A DNA stretch of 64,000 nt from Sulfurimonas paralvinellae (lineage in GTDB: Bacteria > Campylobacterota > Campylobacteria > Campylobacterales > Sulfurimonadaceae): positions 310,001-374,000 of the forward strand of contig NZ_CP041406.1 of the NCBI RefSeq assembly GCF_014905135.1. The letters run 5' to 3'. The translations under genes and the position numbers were made by a program. The notes below the pieces were generated by a model that was given only the letters and a program-made list of their open reading frames with translations, made no database searches and had not been told where the DNA came from. Shown piece after piece: positions 9,349 to 17,673 of the stretch. The first letter of the stretch is position 1; every line of letters starts with the position of its first letter.

Positions 9349-10660
9349 AACGAAGCCAGATAAAGCCAAGTGCACCTGCGAGCAGAGAAGCCGTTAAGAT
9401 ACCTATCTTTGCCTGAAAGATAAGTTTAGGAGACCCTGCAAAGGCAAGATCGGCCACAAAGATACTCATCGTAAAACCGATACCGCCAAGGGCTCCAACA
9501 CCAAAGATCTGACTCATGGAGCTATCCTGTGGCAGTTTTGCTAACCCTGCTTTGATGGAGAGAAAGGCAACACCGAAAATACCTAATATTTTCCCGCCAA
9601 TAAGCCCCAGTATGATACCGAGTGAGATCGGTTCAAATATAACATTACCAATGGAAGAGAAATCAATACGGATTCCGGCATTGGCAAGTGCAAAAAGCGG
9701 AATAACAATAAGACTTACAGGTAGATGTAATGAGCGTTCTAATCTTGCAGCGGGAGAACCGACGGCATCGATTCTGTCTTTGATATTTTGCAAAATCGCT
9801 TTTTGTTCTTCATGCATGGTGTGATCTGTCGCAACAGGGTAGCTGTCATACTCATCGAGCAGGTTCTTGGTATGCTGCGTGAAGTCAATAGGCGGAATTT
9901 TCGGCTTTGACGGTATGGCAAAGGCTGCAATAACACCTGCAATCGTTGCGTGAATACCCGATTCGAGCATAAAGAACCACAGTAAAAGTCCTATTATGAG
10001 ATAAGGAAGAATGGCATGAATACCAAAACGGTTTAAAACGACCATGATCAAAAACATACTACCGGCTGAGAGTAGAAAATCAAGATGGATTTGTGAGGTG
10101 TAAAAAAAGGCTATGACTAAAACCGCACCAAGGTCATCGACAATGGCAAGGGCTACAAGAAATGTCACAAGAGCAGGGGAAACTCTATTCTTGAGCAGAA
10201 CAAGTGCCGAGATGGCAAAAGCGATGTCTGTGGCCATTGGAATTCCCCAACCACCTGCTCCGACACCCCCGTTGTTTATGAACATAAAGATAAGTGCTGG
10301 AATTATCATACCTCCGATTGCAGCTAAAATAGGCAGGATGGCCACTTTGATGTTTGAGAGCTCTCCTACTAAAATCTCACGTTTTATCTCCAGTCCTATC
10401 ATAAAGAAAAAGATGGCCATCAAACCGTCGTTTATCCAGTGGCTCAGTGAATTTTTTATCTCAAGAGAGCCTATGCCAAATTCTATTGTTGTGTGGATGA
10501 TATGCTCATAGGCTTCATATAGCGGAGAGTTTGCAATAACAAGAGCAAGAATGGTTGTTCCCATTAAGACAAGACCGGTCGTTGTCTGGGCATGTAAAAA
10601 GTGTTCAAACGGCGTGTATATTCGTTGAAAGGCTTTTTCCCACGGTGCATATATTCGCAT
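9323..10660 (-). CDS. nhaA: NhaA Na+/H+ antiporter
   Basis: Inner-membrane electrogenic antiporter exporting Na+ for H+, 445 aa with about 12 membrane segments. The signature GWGIPMATDIAFAIS and the paired aspartates of the ion site in VALAIVDDLGAVLVIAFF are present, as is GIGFTMSIFVADLAF near the C-terminus. A longer than usual hydrophilic loop (around residues 255-300) separates the halves. The N-terminus MRIYAPWEKAFQRIYTPFEHF precedes the first helix as usual. With NhaC nearby, the organism seems equipped for saline conditions. Confidence 0.95.
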   Translation of the reverse strand: MRIYAPWEKAFQRIYTPFEHFLHAQTTTGLVLMGTTILALVIANSPLYEAYEHIIHTTIEFGIGSLEIKNSLSHWINDGLMAIFFFMIGLEIKREILVGELSNIKVAILPILAAIGGMIIPALIFMFINNGGVGAGGWGIPMATDIAFAISALVLLKNRVSPALVTFLVALAIVDDLGAVLVIAFFYTSQIHLDFLLSAGSMFLIMVVLNRFGIHAILPYLIIGLLLWFFMLESGIHATIAGVIAAFAIPSKPKIPPIDFTQHTKNLLDEYDSYPVATDHTMHEEQKAILQNIKDRIDAVGSPAARLERSLHLPVSLIVIPLFALANAGIRIDFSSIGNVIFEPISLGIILGLIGGKILGIFGVAFLSIKAGLAKLPQDSSMSQIFGVGALGGIGFTMSIFVADLAFAGSPKLIFQAKIGILTASLLAGALGFIWLRFIAKPAEK

Positions 10661-10740
10661 AGGGTGACTCCAAATTGTAAAGTAATGCTTAATTATAGCA
10701 ACAATTTATATCTTTCATATTACAGGGATGAAAAGTTGAG

Positions 10741-10746
10741 TATAAT
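10741..10746 (+). promoter_or_regulatory. -10 box of an apparently leaderless gene
   Basis: TATAAT ends 6 bases before the ATG at 10753, so transcription should start at or next to the start codon. No Shine-Dalgarno sequence is present. Confidence 0.55.
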
Positions 10747-10752
10747 CACCTT

Positions 10753-11994
10753 ATGAATTTAGAAGATTTACGTGAGAAAAATATATTACTTTTAGGAAAA
10801 AGCCGCGCTTTTGGTGCTGATGAATTCGAGGCACAGCTACGTGCTCATAGTATAGGGATAACCAAGAGTACGGAAGATATGTTTGCGCTTATTGTTGAAG
10901 GGCGAATGATGACGCCGTATGAGCAGAATGTGAGCGATGCTCTGTATGAAAAAGGCGGGAGTGCTTTTTTGGATATAGACAGCTTTGAGAAGATGCTTGC
11001 AGCAAAAATAGATGATAACGTTTTGCTGATGAGTTTGAAACTATCAAACGACAAGGCGCGTCTGAAGAATTTTTTACAAAACAGCTGTATCAGTGATGAG
11101 CTCTTTTTTAAACTCCTCTCGATGTATAACTGGAGTGGAGAAGATTTTTTTGAAAACGATGATAACCGTGATGTGAGTGCAGCACTTATCGGACGTTTTT
11201 ATGAGAATATAGAGCGTAATCATAACGTGCAGTATGCAACGACGGGTATTATACACTTGATTTCACAAACGAGTAATGAACAGCTGCTTGAAGCTATTAG
11301 TTCGCTTGAACCTTTGAAGTTTCATCCCAAGATCAGTGTCTTACTCGCACAGCATCCAAAAACTTCAAAATTCGTTTTGAAAAAGCTGTTAAAAAATGGC
11401 AATGCACAGGTTTTAGAGGCAATGAGCTCAAATGTAAATCTTGACAAAGCAATAGCGCAGGAGCTTTTAAAAGATGATGCATATGCAAAGAATATAGCCA
11501 GAAATATTGCACTCGATGCAGAGATGTTTACAGAGTTGCGTCCTTTTTCAAAAGCACTCGCAGACAACACTTCTCTAACAAAAGCAATGCAAAAAGAGCT
11601 TTTTGAACTCGGTGATGATGAGGTGAATCTCTCTCTTGCGCAGAATCCTTCCCTGAGTAATGATATTGCAGAGATACTTTTGGCAATGAATGATGAAAGC
11701 CTCACGCAGGAGCTTTATGCAAATGAAGCGCTGCGTGAGGAACTGCTGCGTGAGGCATTTCAAGAACATAAAAATCATAGTGCACTCTCACGCAACCCTG
11801 CAATGCCGCAAGAGCTACTTGAAGAGCTGTTTGCCCTTGGTGAGAGTGAGGTATTGGAAAATCTTGCACGCAACGAGAGCACACCTATAGAGGTACTCTA
11901 TCAGCTACAGCTTGACAGACGTTTTGAGCGAGCGGTGAAAACAAACAAAGCTTTTGGCAAACATGTCCAAAGTGAAAATATAGGATGGTTATGA
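10753..11994 (+). CDS. BRCT-like / leucine-rich-repeat-variant (LRV-like) protein of a MoxR-VWA operon
   Basis: 413 aa, soluble and acidic. Residues 1-80 (KNILLLGKSRAFGADEFE, then IVEGRMMTPYEQ) resemble a BRCT-like fold. From about residue 150 it is a helical repeat: units such as NPAMPQELLEELFALGESEV and NESTPIEVLYQL fit the LRV pattern 'NPxxPxxxLxxLa'. Such repeats usually bind proteins. It is the first gene of an operon with a MoxR ATPase and a VWA protein and overlaps the former by 4 bases, so it may be a substrate adaptor. The start appears leaderless. Four octamers lie within 94 bases (11701-11794). Confidence 0.65.
   Translation: MNLEDLREKNILLLGKSRAFGADEFEAQLRAHSIGITKSTEDMFALIVEGRMMTPYEQNVSDALYEKGGSAFLDIDSFEKMLAAKIDDNVLLMSLKLSNDKARLKNFLQNSCISDELFFKLLSMYNWSGEDFFENDDNRDVSAALIGRFYENIERNHNVQYATTGIIHLISQTSNEQLLEAISSLEPLKFHPKISVLLAQHPKTSKFVLKKLLKNGNAQVLEAMSSNVNLDKAIAQELLKDDAYAKNIARNIALDAEMFTELRPFSKALADNTSLTKAMQKELFELGDDEVNLSLAQNPSLSNDIAEILLAMNDESLTQELYANEALREELLREAFQEHKNHSALSRNPAMPQELLEELFALGESEVLENLARNESTPIEVLYQLQLDRRFERAVKTNKAFGKHVQSENIGWL
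11701..11794. repeat. cluster of four TGCGTGAG/CTCACGCA octamers
   Basis: Exact copies at 11701 (minus), 11732 (plus), 11747 (plus) and 11787 (minus), all inside the LRV-like gene and read as different peptides (Leu-Thr-Gln, Leu-Arg-Glu, Ser-Arg-Asn). This is part of the window-wide candidate uptake sequence. Confidence 0.75.
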
Positions 11995-12986
11995 AAGCAA
12001 GTGAAATAATAAAAGCTCTAGAAGCACTCGTAGAACAAAAAGTTCCCGTTTTTTTATGGGGTGCACCGGGGATAGGAAAATCTTCCATCGTTAAGCAGAT
12101 CGCGCAAAAAAAAGGTGTAGATTTTATTGACCTGCGACTAGCCCTTATGGATCCCACAGATCTTAAAGGCATACCTTTTTATGACAAAGAATCTCACTCG
12201 GCACTCTGGGCACCGCCTGCATTTTTGCCGCGTGAGGGAGAAGGAATCTTATTTTTGGATGAGCTCAATTCTGCTGCTCCTGCCGTGCAGTCTTCGGCGT
12301 ATCAGCTGATACTTGACAGAAGAGTCGGAGAATATGAACTGCCTGATGGCTGGGCGATAGTAGCTGCGGGTAATCGCGAAGGTGATAGGGGTGTGACATA
12401 CACAATGCCAGCACCGCTTGCAAATAGATTTGTCCACTTTGAACTTGATGTAAATGTCGATGATTGGCGTGAGTGGGCGTATAAAAGCAATCTTGATGCG
12501 CGAATCATCGCATATATCTCTTATAAAAATGAGCATCTCTTTACCTTTGATGCCTCAAAGAGAGAAAAGAGTTTTGCCACACCGAGAAGCTGGGAGTATG
12601 TCCATAATATTTTACAAAGCGGCGTTGCAGCAGAGCTGCTGCTCGATGTGATTAGTGGTGCTGTTGGCAAAGAGGCGGCGGTAGGTTTTCTCTCCTTTAT
12701 AAAAGTGATGGATAAACTGCCCGATCTTGATGCCATACTCCAAGAGAAGCTGCGTGAGTATCCCCAAGAGATAGATGTCTTGTATGCGCTTAGTTCGGGA
12801 ATAGTGAGCAAATACCTGCAAAATCCTGATGAGAAGATATTGGAGAATATTTTAGAGTATTCACTGGAACTTAAAAGCGAGTTTGCTGTCCTTATTGTGC
12901 AGGATCTGCAGCGCAATGCTGTGCGAATGGAACACCTGCCGGCTTTTAGCGAGTGGGTAAAGCAGTTCGCATATCTCTTGGTATAG
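11991..12986 (+). CDS. MoxR-type AAA+ ATPase
   Basis: About 331-aa AAA+ ATPase of the MoxR/RavA class. Walker A is GAPGIGKSS (residues about 23-31), Walker B is GILFLDELN, sensor 1 is the Asn of VAAGNREGD, and a sensor 2 region follows (ATPRSWEYVHNIL). The ATG at 11991 is preferred over one 6 bases upstream because AGGA (11982-11985) is well spaced and the start then overlaps the previous stop as ATGA. MoxR ATPases act with VWA partners as chaperones maturing or remodelling complexes; the partner is the next gene. The client is unknown. Confidence 0.85.
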   Translation: MKASEIIKALEALVEQKVPVFLWGAPGIGKSSIVKQIAQKKGVDFIDLRLALMDPTDLKGIPFYDKESHSALWAPPAFLPREGEGILFLDELNSAAPAVQSSAYQLILDRRVGEYELPDGWAIVAAGNREGDRGVTYTMPAPLANRFVHFELDVNVDDWREWAYKSNLDARIIAYISYKNEHLFTFDASKREKSFATPRSWEYVHNILQSGVAAELLLDVISGAVGKEAAVGFLSFIKVMDKLPDLDAILQEKLREYPQEIDVLYALSSGIVSKYLQNPDEKILENILEYSLELKSEFAVLIVQDLQRNAVRMEHLPAFSEWVKQFAYLLV

Positions 12987-12989
12987 CAG

Positions 12990-14120
12990 ATGACAACACA
13001 AGAGAAGATCTCGCAGGCAAAGGCGAAGCTTTTAGTGGAGTATCCTTACTTTGGTACACTCGCTACAAAGCTTGAACTGGTTGTCAATGACGACATAGAA
13101 TCGTTTAAAAGCAATGGCGTCAAGCTTGAATATAGAGAAGAGTATCTTAAAGAATTGGAACTTCCTGAGATAGAGTTCATTCTGGCAAACGGTGCGATGC
13201 ATGCGACACTTTCCCATGATATGCGTAAACAAAAGCGCAGTGGCTGGCTATGGCAGATGGCAACGGACATCGCTATTAATGATATGCTTTTACAAAACGA
13301 GATGCAGATGCCTTACGGTGCACAGTATAGAAAACGATTCAGCGGTATGTACGCCGAAGAGATCTATGCCCAACTCAAAGACGATATTTTGCGTGAGGAT
13401 GAAGATCTTGAATATGAAGCGGATGATTCTGAAGATGTAGAGAAAAAAGAGAATGAAAAGCAGCAGGAGACTTCAGAGCAGCAGCTTCAAGAAGAAATTC
13501 TGCAAGAGCAGCTGCTAGCAGAAGAGGCTATCTCTCTTTTGGAATCAAAACTCCAATCAGGTGAAGCACCTGTATCGATTGAACGATTTTTTAATATAGA
13601 GGGATTTGGAAAAGTTGACTGGCGTGAGGAGCTACGTGAGGCACTTGATAGATACATGCGAGATGACTATGCTTTGATACCGCCATCGAAAAAACTGCTC
13701 TATCAGGGGATCTATCTGCCTTCCAATATATCACGAACCTTTGTACTGGTGATTGCCATAGACTCATCGGGTTCTATTGATGAAATGCTTTTAAGTGAGT
13801 TTTTAAGTGAAGTAGAGTTTTTAATGCAACAGGTACAAAACTATAAAATAGGGCTGCTTATCTGTGACGATAAAGTACATTCACACCAGACGTTTGAGAG
13901 TGGTGAACATTTGGATGTTCGTGTAAAAGGGAGTGGTAGTACAGATTTTCGCCCTGTTTTTTCCTATATTGATGAAAAACTCGATGATGTGAAACTACTG
14001 CTATATTTTACAGATCTCGAAGGTATATTTCCAAAAGAAGCACCTAATTACAGTGTTAAATGGGTGACGCCAAAAGAGGCTGATGTTCCCTTTGGAGAAT
14101 TGCTGCTGCTTGATTCCTAA
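12990..14120 (+). CDS. VWA-domain protein with degenerate metallopeptidase-like N-terminus (DUF2201-like)
   Basis: 376 aa, starting 3 bases after the ATPase stop. The C-terminal VWA-like domain has an intact MIDAS: VIAIDSSGSIDEM (DxSxS), the Thr of GSGSTDFRP and the Asp of LLYFTDLEG. The N-terminal region aligns by eye with the putative zinc-peptidase part of DUF2201 proteins, but where HExxH is expected the sequence reads ILANGAMHATLSHDMR, so the first His and the Glu are missing. A highly acidic, Gln/Glu-rich linker (residues about 130-180) joins the domains. It is probably the partner of the MoxR ATPase, as ViaA is of RavA. Confidence 0.8.
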   Translation: MTTQEKISQAKAKLLVEYPYFGTLATKLELVVNDDIESFKSNGVKLEYREEYLKELELPEIEFILANGAMHATLSHDMRKQKRSGWLWQMATDIAINDMLLQNEMQMPYGAQYRKRFSGMYAEEIYAQLKDDILREDEDLEYEADDSEDVEKKENEKQQETSEQQLQEEILQEQLLAEEAISLLESKLQSGEAPVSIERFFNIEGFGKVDWREELREALDRYMRDDYALIPPSKKLLYQGIYLPSNISRTFVLVIAIDSSGSIDEMLLSEFLSEVEFLMQQVQNYKIGLLICDDKVHSHQTFESGEHLDVRVKGSGSTDFRPVFSYIDEKLDDVKLLLYFTDLEGIFPKEAPNYSVKWVTPKEADVPFGELLLLDS

Positions 14121-15379
14121 GCTTGAAATACAAGTCGGTTGCGTCCCTCTTTTTTTGCATTATAAAGCAGCATGTCCGCTTCATTAATGTTCTCTTCAAG
14201 CGTCTCCTCTTCGTTATAGATGAGTGCTCCTATGGAGATGGTGAAATTGACATAAGTCTCTTTATCTATTTCGACAGTGTGATTTTGAACTTCTATGCGT
14301 ATTCTTTCAAAGATCTCTTGAGCGCTGTAGCGGTTGATATTTTTAAGAACAACACAAAATTCTTCTCCGCCAAATCGAGCAACGATATCATGGACATTGG
14401 TACTGCTTCGTAAAAGATCGGCAAGGACGACAATGACTTTATCACCTACATCATGACCGTATGTGTCATTCACCTTTTTAAAGTGGTCTATGTCTATCAT
14501 TGCAATAGCATATTTTTCTCCGCTATCTTTGGCATTTTCAAGATATTCGGGAATAGTATTGAAAAAGTAGCGCCTATTGTAGAGTCCTGTAAGATAGTCA
14601 CGGTTTGCATAGTTGAGAATCTCCTGAATATTTTCAAGGGCTTCGATTGAGTTGTTGACACGCACGGAAAACTCTTCTTTGGAAAAAGGCTTCTTGATGT
14701 AGTCGTTGGCTCCATGTTTTAAAAAGAGTGCTGTGATTTCATCATCCTCATTTGAGGAAAGTGCCAAAATAGAGAGCTCATTTTTCGTATAGGTTTGTCG
14801 TATCTGTATTGTCAGATCAAGACCGTTCATAACCGGCATATTATAGTCTGTGAGAACCATGGAGATGTCGGGTTTTGCCTGCAGCATTCCCATCGCTTCT
14901 TCTCCGTGAGCAACACTAATGACCTCAAAGAAAAGATTCTTCAGCATTGATTCCATCTGTTTTCTAAAAACGAGTGAATCATCAACGACAAGGACTTTAT
15001 GCTTTCTGTTTTTTCGCAGTCTCTCGATGGCATTGATAATATAGTCAATATCTCCTTTACCGCTTTTATTAACATAGTCAATAATGTTCTTTTTGAGCAT
15101 TTTGGCACGGAAATCTTTGTCGATGTTCGCACTGAGTACGATAACATGTTTCTTTTTGCTCAAGGCATAGTCAATGACTTCACCGTTTGGAGCATCGGGA
15201 AGATTGACATCTAAGATAGTGAGAAAATAATCATAACGGGCAAAGAAGAGCTTCGTCTCAGCAAGTGTATAGGCAACATCAACCTGCATCTCAAGAGAGT
15301 GTTCCAATTTTTTTGCTATGAGTTTTGCCAAAGTCTTATTGTCTTCAACAACTAGGATGCGTTCTTTTTGTTCTTGCAT
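14117..15379 (-). CDS. dual-receiver response regulator with GGDEF domain (diguanylate cyclase)
   Basis: About 420 aa. Two receiver domains: the first with VVEDN and LTILDVNLP, the second with VVDDS and VLTDYNMPVMNG (phospho-acceptor Asp). A GGDEF domain follows with the active site RFGGEEF and ends MLLYNAKKEGRNRLVF. It should make cyclic-di-GMP in response to phosphorylation. The inhibitory RxxD site five residues before GGEEF reads NVHD, so product inhibition may be lost. The ATG at 15379 is chosen for its GGAGA ribosome site; 12 more residues are possible upstream. Its stop overlaps the convergent VWA gene by 4 bases. Confidence 0.88.
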   Translation of the reverse strand: MQEQKERILVVEDNKTLAKLIAKKLEHSLEMQVDVAYTLAETKLFFARYDYFLTILDVNLPDAPNGEVIDYALSKKKHVIVLSANIDKDFRAKMLKKNIIDYVNKSGKGDIDYIINAIERLRKNRKHKVLVVDDSLVFRKQMESMLKNLFFEVISVAHGEEAMGMLQAKPDISMVLTDYNMPVMNGLDLTIQIRQTYTKNELSILALSSNEDDEITALFLKHGANDYIKKPFSKEEFSVRVNNSIEALENIQEILNYANRDYLTGLYNRRYFFNTIPEYLENAKDSGEKYAIAMIDIDHFKKVNDTYGHDVGDKVIVVLADLLRSSTNVHDIVARFGGEEFCVVLKNINRYSAQEIFERIRIEVQNHTVEIDKETYVNFTISIGALIYNEEETLEENINEADMLLYNAKKEGRNRLVFQA

Positions 15380-15444
15380 GTGAATTTCTCCAATGAATAA
15401 GATGGAGTATATCACTATTAATCTGAAATTATAGTAATAATCGC

Positions 15445-15450
15445 TACTAT
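15445..15450 (+). promoter_or_regulatory. possible -10 box close to the helicase start
   Basis: TACTAT ends 6 bases before ATG 15457, matching the geometry of the leaderless genes elsewhere in the window. No ribosome site is visible. Confidence 0.35.
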
Positions 15451-15456
15451 CCGTTT

Positions 15457-16716
15457 ATGAATTATTTGCCGAAAATTTTAGAAAAACTGCAAACCAAAAA
15501 ACATGTTTTTTTAACAGGTGGTGCAGGGGTAGGAAAGACCACCGCAACACGTCAGGTCATACAGGAGTATGAAGCAGATGCCAAAAAAGTGGCAAAATTG
15601 GCTTCGACGGGAATGGCGGCAACACTTATCGGCGGGCAGACACTACACAGCTTTTTCGATCTTGGAATTGCTGCAGACATTGATGAACTTGAAAAAAACG
15701 GCAAGGGTGAGCTCAAAAAAAAGATCAAGAAGTTAATTCTCTCTATGGATCTCATCGTCATTGATGAGATCTCGATGGTGAGTGACAGGCTTTTTGAGAT
15801 GATAGCATTTCGGCTCGAGCAGGCCGGATATAAAGGAAAGATCTTGCTTGTCGGAGATTTTTTACAGCTGCCGCCTGTCGTTCGCGGTAGCAGTGACGTG
15901 CATTACGCTTTTGAATCACCTCTGTGGAAACAGTTTGCTTTTGAGATAATAGAGTTGACACATGTCTATCGTACAGATGATAAGGAGTTCATTGAGCTTT
16001 TAAACCATGTTCGCTTTGGAAATGTCGATGAAGCGGTGCATAATCAGCTTAACAGTTTCATCAAACCGCTGCCCAATGATTTTAGTCAGTTTACTTTTTT
16101 ATTTGGTAAGAATGCTTCGGCTACACGACACAACAAAGGGCAGCTTGAGCATATAGAGAGTGAGCTTTTTGTAAAAGAGGCCCAGATCATTAAACACAAG
16201 AAAAGTACAGTAGAGAGGGAGATAGAGCGTTTTATGGATGATGCTCGTATAGAAAAAGAACTCTCCCTTAAAATTGGTGCACCGGTGCTTTTTTCACGTA
16301 ATGCATGGAACTATTTTAACGGTGAGAGAGGTGAAATTGTCAACATTGATGATTCCTATGTCTATGTGCAAAAAGCTGACGGTAAAGTAGTGAAGCTCGA
16401 GCAGGTCGCGCAAAGTAAATCGGCTTGGAGAGAAAAGAGTGTGGGTGGAAAAAAAGAGATGGTCGAAGAGGAACTTTTCACTGTGTATCAATATCCGATA
16501 AAACTTGCATTTGCCATCACCATCCATAAATCACAGGGTATGAGCATCGAAGATCTTATTATCGATACACAGGAGATATTTGCACCTTCACAGTTCTATG
16601 TCGCCCTCTCACGTGCAAGCAATCCAAAGAGACTCACGCTCATTGCACCAAGCAGACAGTGGTATGAGTTGGCCTTTGTCAATCAAAAAGCGATGCAGTT
16701 CGTAAAAGAAGTCTAA
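15457..16716 (+). CDS. PIF1/RecD-like superfamily 1 DNA helicase
   Basis: 419 aa. Walker A FLTGGAGVGKTT, a Pif1-type second motif STGMAATLIGGQTLHSFF, Walker B LIVIDEISMVS, motif III LVGDFLQLPPV, and the C-terminal UvrD-like segment AFAITIHKSQGMSIEDL followed by YVALSRASNPKRL. This order is that of bacterial Pif1-like helicases, which unwind 5'-3' and resolve structured DNA. It overlaps the next gene by one base (TAATG), so they are probably cotranscribed although unrelated in function. Confidence 0.88.
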   Translation: MNYLPKILEKLQTKKHVFLTGGAGVGKTTATRQVIQEYEADAKKVAKLASTGMAATLIGGQTLHSFFDLGIAADIDELEKNGKGELKKKIKKLILSMDLIVIDEISMVSDRLFEMIAFRLEQAGYKGKILLVGDFLQLPPVVRGSSDVHYAFESPLWKQFAFEIIELTHVYRTDDKEFIELLNHVRFGNVDEAVHNQLNSFIKPLPNDFSQFTFLFGKNASATRHNKGQLEHIESELFVKEAQIIKHKKSTVEREIERFMDDARIEKELSLKIGAPVLFSRNAWNYFNGERGEIVNIDDSYVYVQKADGKVVKLEQVAQSKSAWREKSVGGKKEMVEEELFTVYQYPIKLAFAITIHKSQGMSIEDLIIDTQEIFAPSQFYVALSRASNPKRLTLIAPSRQWYELAFVNQKAMQFVKEV

Positions 16717-17600
16717 TGCTAAAACATCTCGATAACGGCATACTCTTTATGCTCGGTTCAGCACTTATTTCGGCTTTTAACGGAGCTATTACAAAAATAC
16801 TCTCAGAAGATATTTCTGCATTGGAGATCGTTTTTTTCAGAAATCTCATTGGGATTTTCATCATACTTTATGCACTTAAACATACCCCACCGAAACTCAC
16901 AGGAGGAAAGATACATCTGCTCTTTACCCGTGGAGTTTTTGGATTTATGGCGATGATTCTCTTTTTCTATACCATCACGGTCATTCCTTTGGGTGAGGCG
17001 ATAACGCTCAATAAAACTTCGCCTTTCTTTGTGACGATTCTTGCATTTTTTCTTTTGCGTGAGCATCTTACTCTCAAAACACTGAGTGCTTTGATCATAG
17101 GTTTTATAGGTGTCATTTTGATAGTGAAACCTTTTGGACTGAGCTTTTCTTATGCGCATTTTTTGGGAATCCTCGGCGGATTTTTTGCAGCGGCAGCCTA
17201 TACGACCATCAAGAAGATAAAAGACATTTATGACTCCCGCGTTATTGTACTCTCCTTTGTCGGTATGGGAACGCTGCTGCCGGGAGTATTGTTTTTACTT
17301 TCGCCCTATGTCTCTTCTCCACAGGCTTTAAACTTTTTATTTCCCAAGTTCATTCTACCTTCAACAGTGAATGTATGGTTATTAATAGCACTCATGGCAC
17401 TCATATCAACACTCTCTCAGTGGTTGTTGACAAAAGCTTATAGTGCAAAGAATCTGAGTGTAGTGGGTGTGATAAGCTATACCAACATCCCCTTTGCCAT
17501 CGGCTTTGGAACACTTTTGGGTGACACTTTTCCGGATGCTATGACATTCAGCGGTATTGGACTCATTGTTCTTGGAGGCATATTAGTCAGCAGAAAATAA
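16716..17600 (+). CDS. EamA-family (DMT superfamily) membrane transporter
   Basis: 294 aa with ten hydrophobic segments arranged as two EamA repeats: the first begins MLGSALISAFNGAITKIL and ends FIGVILIVKPFG, and the second ends FSGIGLIVLGGILVSRK. Family members export amino acids, nucleobases or metabolites across the inner membrane; the substrate is not predictable here. It starts on the last base of the helicase stop. Confidence 0.85.
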   Translation: MLKHLDNGILFMLGSALISAFNGAITKILSEDISALEIVFFRNLIGIFIILYALKHTPPKLTGGKIHLLFTRGVFGFMAMILFFYTITVIPLGEAITLNKTSPFFVTILAFFLLREHLTLKTLSALIIGFIGVILIVKPFGLSFSYAHFLGILGGFFAAAAYTTIKKIKDIYDSRVIVLSFVGMGTLLPGVLFLLSPYVSSPQALNFLFPKFILPSTVNVWLLIALMALISTLSQWLLTKAYSAKNLSVVGVISYTNIPFAIGFGTLLGDTFPDAMTFSGIGLIVLGGILVSRK

Positions 17601-17633
17601 CGATTTTTTATATTAGATATAGTTAAGGTGGAG

Positions 17634-17639
17634 TATAAT
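17634..17639 (+). promoter_or_regulatory. -10 box upstream of the PAS-GGDEF gene
   Basis: TATAAT located 34 bases before the TTG start at 17674; transcription would begin near 17646. Confidence 0.5.
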
Positions 17640-17673
17640 TGTCTAATGATGAAAAAATGTTAGGTGCTGTGTT

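Noticed and set aside
10113-10511. 132-codon plus-strand ORF opposite nhaA
   Set aside because: Shadow of the nhaA membrane segments; low complexity and no promoter.
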